This document shows, piece by piece, positions 25,023-32,980 of a stretch of DNA of 64,000 bases (within the stretch, counting starts at the first letter, position 1; the number at the start of each line of letters is the position of its first letter). This DNA comes from an uncultured Christensenella sp. GTDB taxonomy: Bacteria > Bacillota > Clostridia > Christensenellales > Borkfalkiaceae. The position numbers and the translations under genes are program-made. Where the stretch lies: positions 62,001 through 126,000 of the forward strand of contig CAJTYL010000003.1 of the NCBI GenBank assembly GCA_910583855.1, read 5' to 3'. The notes below the pieces were generated by a model. It searched no databases, was not told the DNA's origin, and was given only the letters and a program-made list of their open reading frames with translations.

Positions 25023-26169
25023 GGCAGAAAAGAAAAAATTTTCACCTCTAATTAAGGTGAACGGTAGCGCTAAAAAAATTACTAAAGCGGGCGACGTCCC
25101 GCTTTTAATATGCGTTGCGTTTATGGCATGTTTCGGTTGCCTTATGATTTATTCGGCAAGCTCGTACACGGCAGAAGTACAGTACGGCGACAGCCTTTAT
25201 TTTGTAAAAAAACAGTTAATAGGCGTTGTTCTCGGCTTAGCGGCAATGGTGGGCACGTGTTTTTTGCCTTATAAAAAACTGATTAAATTAAAACTGCCCG
25301 CCGTAATCGTTGCGGTAATTTTACTCGTTTTGGTGTTTATACCCGGCGTGGGCATAACGAACTACGGCGCAACGCGTTGGATAGGTTTTGGCGGGGTAAC
25401 TATCCAGCCTTCCGAAATAGCAAAGTATGCGTTTGCTCTTTTTTCCGCCGCATATTTTGCGAAAAATTACGAAAAAGTTAAAACGGTAAAAGGGGTTTTG
25501 CCCGTTCTCGGCGTAGGGCTGTTGTTTTGCGTGCTGATAATTTTGGAACCGAATATGTCCATAACGATGTGTATGGGGCTGCTTATGCTCGGCGTAGTAT
25601 TTTTAAGCGGCACGAATTTGAAGACTTTTTTGTTCTTGCTTATTCCGTTCGTTATAGCGGTGCCCGTTTTGATTATCTTGGAACCATACCGTTTGCAACG
25701 GCTTAGCGCATTTATAGACCCTTGGGCGTCGCCTAAAGACGAAGGCTATCAGCTTATTCAGTCTTTATATGCTCTAGGTAACGGTGGACTTTTTGGCAGA
25801 GGTCTTTTCAATTCTACGCAAAAATACCGCTTTTTACCGTTTGCGGAAAGTGACTTTATTCTTGCAATAATGGGGGAAGAGCTGGGCTTTTTCGGTCTGT
25901 TTATATTCTTTCTCGTTTGCGGGTTCATAATTTGCAGGGGATTTAAGATAGCAAAAAACTGCAAAGACAGGTTCGGATTTTTGCTCGCTTCGGGTTTCAC
26001 TATGGTTTACGGTATACAGGTTGCGATAAACGCGTTGGTTGTCAGCGGTACGATACCGCCTACAGGTTTGCCTTTACCGCTCATCAGCAGCGGCAATACT
26101 TCGCTTATTATTACGATGGCTTCTATGGGCATTCTCTATAATATTTCAAAGGTTAACAATGACGGCTGA
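25009..26169 (+). CDS. ftsW: Division lipid-II polymerase FtsW/SpoVE (SEDS family)
   Basis: This SEDS glycosyltransferase polymerises lipid II at the septum together with the class B PBP at 19588. After a basic cytoplasmic start of about 28 residues come ten membrane segments. Motifs include the loop ATRWIGFGGVTIQPSEIAK, SLYALGNGGLFGRG and the late IPPTGLPLPLISSGNTS. The division role is inferred from position; a sporulation role (SpoVE) cannot be separated by sequence alone. murG, which usually follows, is missing. Confidence 0.94.
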   Translation: MKPSKAEKKKFSPLIKVNGSAKKITKAGDVPLLICVAFMACFGCLMIYSASSYTAEVQYGDSLYFVKKQLIGVVLGLAAMVGTCFLPYKKLIKLKLPAVIVAVILLVLVFIPGVGITNYGATRWIGFGGVTIQPSEIAKYAFALFSAAYFAKNYEKVKTVKGVLPVLGVGLLFCVLIILEPNMSITMCMGLLMLGVVFLSGTNLKTFLFLLIPFVIAVPVLIILEPYRLQRLSAFIDPWASPKDEGYQLIQSLYALGNGGLFGRGLFNSTQKYRFLPFAESDFILAIMGEELGFFGLFIFFLVCGFIICRGFKIAKNCKDRFGFLLASGFTMVYGIQVAINALVVSGTIPPTGLPLPLISSGNTSLIITMASMGILYNISKVNNDG

Positions 26170-26190
26170 ATAAATCATATTATGAATTAG

Positions 26191-26224
26191 GGCAACGATG
26201 AAATTAAATTTAACAGTCGTTGCC
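26191..26224 (+). terminator. Hairpin between ftsW and murA
   Basis: GGCAACGA (26191-26198) pairs with TCGTTGCC (26217-26224). The sequence after it is AT-rich but has no clean T run, so termination may be partial. Confidence 0.4.
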
Positions 26225-26247
26225 TATATTTACTATTCGGAGTCAAT

Positions 26248-27504
26248 ATGGAAAAATACATAATTAACGGAGGAAACAAGCTATACGGCAGCATAGAAAT
26301 TCAGTCTGCAAAAAATTCGGTTCTGCCTATACTTGCCGCAACGGTCCTAACGGACGACAAAGTAAAAATTTTAAACGCTCCTAACATAACAGACGTCAAA
26401 AATATGGCGAAAATACTCTCGAAGCTCGGATGCGATGTCATGTATGAGAACGGAAACATAATCGTTGACAGTTCCCGTGCCGATTGCTATGAAATCCCAA
26501 GGCAGCTTGCGCACGAGCTGCGCTCTTCGGTTTTCTTGCTCGGTTCGGTAATTTCGCGTTTTCATACTGCAAAAATCGCTTACCCCGGCGGGTGCGATAT
26601 TGGTTTAAGACCGGTTGATTTGCATCTTGCGGGGCTTAAGCGCCTCGGCGTTGAAATTGACGAGGAAAAGGGATACATAATCTGTAAATGCGAAAAGCTG
26701 AAGGGCAATGAAATTATGCTCGACTGTCCCAGTGTGGGCGCAACCGAAAATCTTATGCTTGCCGCCGTAAAAGCAGAGGGCGCGACCGTAATTAAGAACG
26801 CCGCAAGGGAACCCGAAATCGAGGATTTGCAACGGCTTTTGAACTGTATGGGCGCAAAAGTACGGGGCGCAGGTAGCGGAACGATTGTAATAGAGGGGGT
26901 ACGCGAACTTCACGGGTGTGAGTTTCTACCGATACCGGATAGAATAGAGGCGGGTACATTTCTTATCGCTGCGGCAATGTGCGGAGGAGAAGTAGAGCTT
27001 AACCGGGTCTGTGCCGAAAATATAAGTTCACTTTTACATAAACTTAGAGAAAACGGTTGCAAAATCTACCTGAATAATGATAAAATAATCTTAGAAAACC
27101 ATAAAAGACCTACTTCGGTAAAAAGCATTGAAACCCAACCGTATCCGGGGTTTCCAACCGACTTACAGGCGCAGATAACCGCGCTTTGCTGTATCTGTCG
27201 CGGACAGTCGATTATAACTGAAAACTTGTTTGAAACACGTTTTAAGTATGTGCCCGAACTAAGGAAAATGGGCGCCGACGTAACGGTAATAAACCGAAAC
27301 GCATTCGTTCGCGGCGTTGAACGATTTAACGGTGCAACGGTAATTGCTCACGATTTGCGCGGCGGTGCGGCGTTGGTTTCTGCGGCGCTTGCTGCCGAAG
27401 GCAGAAGCGAGGTTTTGAATATTTCCCATATAGACAGGGGATACGGCTCTTTTGAATACAAACTCCGTTCGCTCGGCGGGGATATCGTAAGGATATCGAT
27501 ATAA
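26248..27504 (+). CDS. murA: UDP-N-acetylglucosamine 1-carboxyvinyltransferase
   Basis: This enzyme adds enolpyruvate to UDP-GlcNAc, the first committed step of peptidoglycan synthesis and the fosfomycin target. The N-terminal LYGSIEIQSAKNSVLPIL is typical. The catalytic Cys is present in PGGCDIGLRPVDLH. FPTDLQAQ and the C-terminal DLRGGAALV are also visible. At 418 residues it is of normal length. The start has a GGAG ribosome site. Confidence 0.97.
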   Translation: MEKYIINGGNKLYGSIEIQSAKNSVLPILAATVLTDDKVKILNAPNITDVKNMAKILSKLGCDVMYENGNIIVDSSRADCYEIPRQLAHELRSSVFLLGSVISRFHTAKIAYPGGCDIGLRPVDLHLAGLKRLGVEIDEEKGYIICKCEKLKGNEIMLDCPSVGATENLMLAAVKAEGATVIKNAAREPEIEDLQRLLNCMGAKVRGAGSGTIVIEGVRELHGCEFLPIPDRIEAGTFLIAAAMCGGEVELNRVCAENISSLLHKLRENGCKIYLNNDKIILENHKRPTSVKSIETQPYPGFPTDLQAQITALCCICRGQSIITENLFETRFKYVPELRKMGADVTVINRNAFVRGVERFNGATVIAHDLRGGAALVSAALAAEGRSEVLNISHIDRGYGSFEYKLRSLGGDIVRISI

Positions 27505-27509
27505 AGTTT

Positions 27510-28283
27510 ATGAAATACTTAAGAAAAATCGGAATACTTATCATAGCAATAATCATAGCGGCGGCTGTTGCTGTAGGCATATGCGTGATTTACGCCGTAA
27601 GAAACGTAAACGTAACTTTGTTAAGCTATCCCGACGAAGAAGCAAATTTGAATTCCGAAATTCTTGCGGTGAAGGAAGAAGTTCTTAAAAAGATGCGCGG
27701 CAGGGTGATTTCTTCGATAAGCGAAGAGGACGTTTCTTTATGCCTTGACGACGATTATTTTCTTGAAAGCTTTGAAAAGGTTTATCCCTGCACGATTAAT
27801 ATTACCGTTCAACAAAGAAGAGAGGTTTTTGCCGTATATGACGGCGATAACGAAAATTACTCCGTTTACGACGATAGCGGCGAATTTTTAAGAATGGCTG
27901 AAGATAATCGAAATTCTTACGATGATGCCCCTAATCTGCTTTTGGAAGGAACCGAACTTGAAGAAGATATTAAAGAACTTGCTTCCGTCTGTGCTATATT
28001 TAAGAGCTGTACCGAGGGGGCGTCGTCTTTAAGGTCGGCGGTAGAGAAGGTTACGTTGAAAAAATCGCATTCGTCGCTTAGTGGAGCGGGAGATAAGGTA
28101 GTATTCAATTTATGGTGTGGGCTTTCTATTGAAATCCACGATTACCAGAAATTGACGGATGAAAAAATTTCAAAGGCTTATAAATATTTCCGCAATCTTT
28201 CAACCGACCAGAAGCTTAAAGGCATAATTTACAGTTTTGTCCGCGACGGTGAAATTAACGTTGAGTACAGGGCTAATTCATAA
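27510..28283 (+). CDS. Division protein DivIB/FtsQ-like
   Basis: This 257-residue protein has a short basic cytoplasmic start, one membrane segment (about 7-29) and an extracellular domain with a POTRA-like beginning (VNVTLLSYPDEE...FEKVYPCTINITVQQRREVFAVYD). It sits where DivIB/FtsQ is found in Bacillota, just after murA. Sequence conservation in this family is low, so position carries much of the evidence. A strong terminator follows, closing the mraZ-led unit. Confidence 0.8.
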   Translation: MKYLRKIGILIIAIIIAAAVAVGICVIYAVRNVNVTLLSYPDEEANLNSEILAVKEEVLKKMRGRVISSISEEDVSLCLDDDYFLESFEKVYPCTINITVQQRREVFAVYDGDNENYSVYDDSGEFLRMAEDNRNSYDDAPNLLLEGTELEEDIKELASVCAIFKSCTEGASSLRSAVEKVTLKKSHSSLSGAGDKVVFNLWCGLSIEIHDYQKLTDEKISKAYKYFRNLSTDQKLKGIIYSFVRDGEINVEYRANS

Positions 28284-28292
28284 ACGATATAT

Positions 28293-28322
28293 AAAAAAGC
28301 GGCTTCAAGCACCGCTTTTTTT
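28293..28322 (+). terminator. Terminator after divIB
   Basis: AAAAAAGCGG (28293-28302) pairs with CCGCTTTTTT (28312-28321) around a 9-nt loop with a T run. Confidence 0.85.
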
Positions 28323-28332
28323 GTTTATTCTG

Positions 28333-28361
28333 TTGACTTTTACATAGCTCTATTATATAAT
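28333..28361 (+). promoter_or_regulatory. Promoter of the ftsA-like/ftsZ unit
   Basis: TTGACT (28333-28338), a 17-bp spacer and TATAAT (28356-28361). The -10 box ends only 17 bp before the first possible ATG. Confidence 0.8.
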
Positions 28362-28378
28362 AGATTATATAATATATA

Positions 28379-29518
28379 ATGGGGTTTAAGCGTATGCGCA
28401 CAAACTGCGTCGAAATACTTGATATACGCTCGGCTGAAGTGACCGCAGTTATCGGCGAACGCGGGGTAAACGGTACTTTTATAATTAAAAGTAAATACAC
28501 CTGCGCTTACGACGGATTTGCCGAAGGCGAGTTTTTAGACGTTGAAAATTTTATTTCTGCGGTAAAAGACGTTGTTAAAAGCACTTTGGCGGGCGGTAGC
28601 GGTATTAAAAGCTTTTACGTCGGTGTTCCTGGTGAGTTTTTAAAACTTATCAATGTGGACAAGGTTTTAAGCTTTCCGTCGGCAAAGAAGATCAACGCAA
28701 GCGATTGCAGAACCCTTATCGAGTTAAGTACCCCGATTGACGAAGAGCAGTGGAAAACGATTCGTCACAGTTGTCTATATTACATGTTGTCGGACAAGCG
28801 TAAGGTAATAGACCCCATAGGCGCTGTGACCGACAGTTTACAGGGCAAATGCAGTTTCTTTCAGTGTAAAAAATCTTTTATGGACTGTGTTTCGTTGGTT
28901 TTAAAAAGATTTAAAGAGATTGCGTCCGTCAATTTTATTCCGTTGAATTGCGCGGAAGCAATGTATCTCGTTGAACCAGAATTCCGTGATGAATGCGCGG
29001 TTTTGTTCGATTTCGGATACATCTCCTCCACGTATAGCGTGATTTGCGGTAACGGTCTGCTATTCAGTGAGTCTTTTTCGGTAGGCATAGGGCATATTGC
29101 TTTTTACCTTATGACTGAACTTGATATTCCTTTCGAGGTTGCTTCAACTTATCTTTCAATGGTCAATCTGAACGCGAAAGAGAAGTTGACCAGTATTGAA
29201 GAATGTATCTATGAAGGTAAAACTTACAAATATTCCACGGCTAAGTTGCGTGATATAATCCGCGAGGGGCTTGACGGCATTTGTGAGACCGTTGAGGAAT
29301 GCAGGCAGAGCTTTTCGGGAAAAAATATCGACGGAAAACCTTTGCTCGTTACGGGTGAAGGGATAAAAGTCGTGAGAGGAACCGCGGACCATCTTGCCGG
29401 CAGGTTAGTTAAAAACGTAGATGTGATTGCGCCGAAAGTGCCTTATTACGATAAACCGCACTTTTCTTCAATGCTCAGTCTTTTAAATATGGCTTTAGAA
29501 GATGCCATGAATTCTTAA
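28379..29518 (+). CDS. Divergent FtsA-like actin-fold division protein
   Basis: This 379-residue protein directly upstream of ftsZ occupies the FtsA slot. An actin-like (ASKHA) fold is suggested by an N-terminal VEILDIRSAEVTAVIG. A second phosphate motif, VLFDFGYISSTYSVI, lies near residue 205, where FtsA has DIGGGTTD-like residues. The late LLVTGEGIKVVRG matches the adenosine loop. The nucleotide-contacting glycines and threonines are poorly kept and no clear amphipathic C-terminal membrane helix is visible, so ATP use is doubtful. The start is either the ATG at 28379 or at 28394; the promoter is so close that the leader is very short. Confidence 0.7.
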   Translation: MGFKRMRTNCVEILDIRSAEVTAVIGERGVNGTFIIKSKYTCAYDGFAEGEFLDVENFISAVKDVVKSTLAGGSGIKSFYVGVPGEFLKLINVDKVLSFPSAKKINASDCRTLIELSTPIDEEQWKTIRHSCLYYMLSDKRKVIDPIGAVTDSLQGKCSFFQCKKSFMDCVSLVLKRFKEIASVNFIPLNCAEAMYLVEPEFRDECAVLFDFGYISSTYSVICGNGLLFSESFSVGIGHIAFYLMTELDIPFEVASTYLSMVNLNAKEKLTSIEECIYEGKTYKYSTAKLRDIIREGLDGICETVEECRQSFSGKNIDGKPLLVTGEGIKVVRGTADHLAGRLVKNVDVIAPKVPYYDKPHFSSMLSLLNMALEDAMNS

Positions 29519-29538
29519 CCATTTAACGGAGGTTAAAC

Positions 29539-30777
29539 ATGTTTAACGATTTACAGGGAATAAGCTCTAACAGGATTATAGGCAGAGCCAGAATAAAAGT
29601 AATAGGCGTTGGCGGCGCGGGAAACAATGCTGTAAACAGGATGCTGGACGCCGGAATTCACAGCGCGGAATATTACGTTGTTAATACCGACAGCCAGATT
29701 TTAACGCTTTCGCCTTGCGAAAATAGAATTCAGATTGGCAGTGCGCTAACGAAAGGACTTGGCGCGGGCGCCGATCCCGAGGTGGGAAGGGCGGCGGCGG
29801 AAGAGAGCAAAAATGAGCTTACCGAAGCCGTAAAGGATACCGACCTGTTGTTTATTACTGCCGGAATGGGCGGCGGTACGGGAACGGGCGCGGCTCCCGT
29901 CATTGCAAAAATTGCAAGGGATTTGAAAATTCTTACGATTGCCGTCGTTACGGAGCCTTTCAGCTTCGAAGGCAAAAAGCGTATGGAAAATACGGCGAAG
30001 GGACTTGATAACCTTAAAAAGTACGTTGATACGCTTATCGTTATCCCCAACGATAAAATCAAGACCGTCGTTGCGAAGAATACTCCGCTTACGGAAGCTT
30101 TCCGCGTTGCGGACGATATTTTAAAACAGAGCATAAGAGGGCTTACCGAGCTTATCGTAAATCCTTCGCTTATCAATCTTGACTTTGCCGATGTTAAAAC
30201 CATTCTTAAAGATAAGGGCATAGCGCATCTCGGCGTTGGCGTAGCGAAAGGCGATAACAGGATAATCGAAGCCGTCCGCGTTGCTGTTAACTGTCCTCTT
30301 TTGGAGACAACTATCGAAGGCGCGCGCGGCGTAATTTTAAACGTCGTGGGCGGCAAGGACTTAACGATAGACGAGGTTACGGACGCCGCGGAACTTGTTA
30401 AGAGCGTCGTGGATGCTTCTGCAAATATTATTTTCGGTGCAAGAATCGATCCCAACGTTCAGGATGAGGTTGAAATCACGGTTATTGCAACGGGCTTTCC
30501 CGGTTACGATACTGCCCGCCGTGACGACGACGCAGTAAGAGGCTATAACGGCGGGGCGCAATATGATGAAGGTATTTACGGCGGAGTGAGGAGAATGTCC
30601 GTCAGCGAGCCGTATTATAAACCCGTCCAGCCCGTGCCTGCTGAAAGACCCGTTCAATACGTTCAGCCGGTACAGCCCGTAAATAACGATGAGATTAACA
30701 TAGAGCGTCAACCGGATAAAAACGTGCCCAAGTTTGCACAGCTTTTGAAAAACTTCGGTAAGAAACGCGACAACTGA
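29539..30777 (+). CDS. ftsZ: Cell division GTPase FtsZ
   Basis: This tubulin homologue forms the Z-ring. The GTP-binding core has VIGVGGAGNNAVN, the signature GMGGGTGTGAAP and NVGKG-type loops; NLDFADVKTIL and the catalytic T7 region follow. The linker after about residue 330 is low complexity with repeated PVQPV units. The protein ends in VPKFAQLLKNFGKKR, the conserved tail that binds FtsA and other partners. It has a GGAGG ribosome site and starts 20 bp after the ftsA-like gene. Confidence 0.98.
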   Translation: MFNDLQGISSNRIIGRARIKVIGVGGAGNNAVNRMLDAGIHSAEYYVVNTDSQILTLSPCENRIQIGSALTKGLGAGADPEVGRAAAEESKNELTEAVKDTDLLFITAGMGGGTGTGAAPVIAKIARDLKILTIAVVTEPFSFEGKKRMENTAKGLDNLKKYVDTLIVIPNDKIKTVVAKNTPLTEAFRVADDILKQSIRGLTELIVNPSLINLDFADVKTILKDKGIAHLGVGVAKGDNRIIEAVRVAVNCPLLETTIEGARGVILNVVGGKDLTIDEVTDAAELVKSVVDASANIIFGARIDPNVQDEVEITVIATGFPGYDTARRDDDAVRGYNGGAQYDEGIYGGVRRMSVSEPYYKPVQPVPAERPVQYVQPVQPVNNDEINIERQPDKNVPKFAQLLKNFGKKRDN

Positions 30778-30791
30778 TATATTAATAAAAT

Positions 30792-30832
30792 AAACGAGAA
30801 AGCGCACGGCTTAGCCGTGCGCTTTCTCGTTT
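30792..30832. terminator. Bidirectional terminator between ftsZ and spoVG
   Basis: A 19-bp perfect stem (30792-30810 with 30814-30832) around TTA, flanked by A/T runs, serving two convergent genes. Confidence 0.9.
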
Positions 30833-30873
30833 ACAAATTCAGTATTATTTAACTGACGGAAAACTAAATAGAC

Positions 30874-31137
30874 CTATTTTTTAAGTTCATCATAGTAAGC
30901 CGTAAGGATTGCTTTTTTCAAAATGTCTCGGGTCGCGGTGTCAAGTGGATGTGCAATATCCTTATAATCGCCATCATTAGTTTTTCTGCTGGGCATCGCA
31001 ATAAACGCGCCTTCAGCGGATTCGATTATCTTAATATCGTGTACGACAAAGCATTGGTCAATGGTAATCGAAGCAACTGCTTTAAGTTTATTGTCCCCCT
31101 TGTTAACTAATCTGATTCGTACATCTGAGATTTCCAT
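30874..31137 (-). CDS. spoVG: Septation/regulatory RNA- or DNA-binding protein SpoVG
   Basis: This 87-residue protein has the full family pattern: EISDVRIRLVN, KLKAVASITIDQCFVVHDIKII and AFIAMPSRKTNDGDYKDIAHPL. SpoVG binds nucleic acid and affects septation, envelope and virulence genes in Bacillota. The GGTAGGTG ribosome site precedes the ATG at 31137. It lies on the opposite strand between ftsZ and murC, which is not its usual place. Confidence 0.96.
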   Translation of the reverse strand: MEISDVRIRLVNKGDNKLKAVASITIDQCFVVHDIKIIESAEGAFIAMPSRKTNDGDYKDIAHPLDTATRDILKKAILTAYYDELKK

Positions 31138-31151
31138 AATTCACCTACCAG

Positions 31152-31180
31152 ATTATACTTTCATTGTAATCATTGTACAA
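31152..31180 (-). promoter_or_regulatory. Promoter of spoVG
   Basis: On the minus strand TTGTAC (31180-31175), a 17-bp spacer and TATAAT (31157-31152). A sigma-H type promoter, as used for spoVG in Bacillus, is not evident. Confidence 0.65.
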
Positions 31181-31284
31181 TAAAAGAAGAATAAATTCAA
31201 TACCTATTTAAAAAATTTTCATTATTTTTTGAAAAAAACTACAAAATTCGTGCTAATAACTCAAATTTATTAATAAAATTTAAT

Positions 31285-32616
31285 ATGCGGAAAAGTTTTT
31301 TGGAGTTCTACGACAGTTTTTATTTTATAGGTATCGGCGGCGTTAGTATGGGCGGGCTGGCAAAATATATTCTGTCCCGAGGTAAAAAAGTCGGCGGAAG
31401 CGACAATGTGGCAGGTGTTTTTACAGAAGAGCTGATAAAATTGGGGGCAAAGGTTGAAATAGCGGAGCGTAAGGGTAGCGTGAAATTTTACGACGTCGTA
31501 ATTTATACCGACGCCGTAAAAGAAAACGATATACAGCTTATTGAAGCAAGGGAACTGAATAAAACAATTTTATCGCGCGGGCAACTGCTTTATGAAGTAA
31601 GTCGTGACTTTAAGAAGGTAATAGCCGTTTCCGGCTGTCACGGTAAAACTACGTGTACTTCAATGCTTGCGCATATATTTGCATGTTCAGGCGCTAAATT
31701 CGGGGTACATATAGGCGGACGGGACAAAAGCTTTTCAAACGAATTTTACAGCGGCAGAGATTTTTTTATTACCGAAGCATGCGAATATAAAAAAAATTTT
31801 TTATTGCTTAAACCCGATATTGCCGTAATTCTGAACAGCTCACCCGACCATATGGAGTGTTACGGGTCGGTGGCAAATCTACGTTCTGCGTATACTCACT
31901 TTGCCGACAGCGCAGAAATTGCTATCGTGCCGTACGGTGATTTAGAGGTAGACGGCTTAACTTTCGGTTTTGAAAAGAATGCGCGGTTTTGCGCTAGGCA
32001 TATAGTATGCACAAACGGCTTTTACAGTTTCTTAGCTATGGACGGTGACGTTAAACTCGGGACAGTAAATTTAAGTGTATACGGTAAGCATAACGTTTTA
32101 AACGCGCTTGCAGCGATTGCCGTGGCGCGTTCAGCGGGCATATCTTTTGCAAGGATAAAGGAGGGGCTTGCCAATTTTACGGGTGTTGAAAGGCGATTTG
32201 AAAATTTGGGTAAGTACAACGGGGCCCGCTGTATTGCCGACTATGCGCATCATCCGGAAGAAATCAGCGCGACGCTTTCCGCCGTTAAGAAGCTGAACGG
32301 CGGGCGACTATACGTTGTGTTTCAACCTCATACCTATTCGAGAACAAAAAATCTTTTCAGTGAGTTCGTTAAGGTGTTGTCTGGAATTAACAACTTACTT
32401 ATTTATCGCACGTTTGCGGCTCGCGAATATTTTGACGACAAGGGGAGTGCGCTCACTCTGTCACAAAATATAAAACGGGCGCGTTACGGTGACGATGTTA
32501 AAGATATAATTGATTTTATACTTGATGCAGGCGAAAACGATACCGTTGTTTTTCTCGGCGCCGGCGACATTTACGATATAGCAAAGTATATAATAAATAT
32601 ACGCAACAGTAAATAA
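31285..32616 (+). CDS. murC: UDP-N-acetylmuramate--L-alanine ligase
   Basis: This Mur ligase adds L-alanine to UDP-MurNAc. The N-terminus has the family's FIGIGGVSMGGLA. The ATP loop is SGCHGKTTCTSM, with Cys in place of the more usual Thr before HGK. Later motifs are NSSPDHMECYGS, GKHNVLNALAA and the C-terminal DYAHHPEEI and FQPHTYSRTK. At 443 residues it is of normal length. It is separated from the other mur genes by ftsA, ftsZ and spoVG. The ATG has no clear ribosome site. Confidence 0.95.
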   Translation: MRKSFLEFYDSFYFIGIGGVSMGGLAKYILSRGKKVGGSDNVAGVFTEELIKLGAKVEIAERKGSVKFYDVVIYTDAVKENDIQLIEARELNKTILSRGQLLYEVSRDFKKVIAVSGCHGKTTCTSMLAHIFACSGAKFGVHIGGRDKSFSNEFYSGRDFFITEACEYKKNFLLLKPDIAVILNSSPDHMECYGSVANLRSAYTHFADSAEIAIVPYGDLEVDGLTFGFEKNARFCARHIVCTNGFYSFLAMDGDVKLGTVNLSVYGKHNVLNALAAIAVARSAGISFARIKEGLANFTGVERRFENLGKYNGARCIADYAHHPEEISATLSAVKKLNGGRLYVVFQPHTYSRTKNLFSEFVKVLSGINNLLIYRTFAAREYFDDKGSALTLSQNIKRARYGDDVKDIIDFILDAGENDTVVFLGAGDIYDIAKYIINIRNSK

Positions 32617-32831
32617 TTATACGAAAAATATTTTATGCTGTTTTGTTAACTTATATTAATTTATTATTTTATAATGTGCTGTATTTTGTGTATATTAAGG
32701 GGTGTATCGGTAATTTAAAATAAAATCTAAATTATTGAATTAAAATATTATATTAAATGTATTGTAAAAAAATATAAAAATTATTCATTGACTAAATTTT
32801 ATATATCTTTGCTTTTACATCATTAAAATTT
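32617..32831 (+). other. Very AT-rich intergenic stretch, possible small RNA
   Basis: This region between murC and ftsK is strongly AT-rich and has no open frame of note. A promoter-like TTAACT (32646-32651), 18-bp spacer and TATAAT (32670-32675) would start a transcript near 32682 that runs about 185 nt into the strong terminator at 32832-32864. That geometry fits a small RNA, but no known family or stable fold is visible. Confidence 0.25.
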
Positions 32832-32864
32832 AAATAAGTGCGTCGTTTTATGGCGCACTTATTT
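32832..32864 (+). terminator. Strong terminator upstream of ftsK
   Basis: An 11-bp stem AAATAAGTGCG (32832-32842) / CGCACTTATTT (32854-32864), followed by AT-rich sequence and a T run. Confidence 0.85.
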
Positions 32865-32899
32865 ATATATAAATAAATTTTTTTTGTTATTTTATTTTG

Positions 32900-32928
32900 T
32901 TGTCATTTTTTTGGGGTTATGCTATAAT
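32900..32928 (+). promoter_or_regulatory. Promoter of the ftsK-recA unit
   Basis: TTGTCA (32900-32905), a 17-bp spacer and TATAAT (32923-32928) preceded by TG (extended -10). Confidence 0.8.
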
Positions 32929-32980
32929 ATTATACGAAAAAATTGATGTTGTCGAATTTATGAAATTCGGAGATTTGAAA

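Noticed and set aside
29730..30455. 241-residue reading frame on the minus strand
   Set aside because: It lies fully inside ftsZ on the opposite strand; the Ser/Thr-rich translation is typical of a shadow of a real gene.
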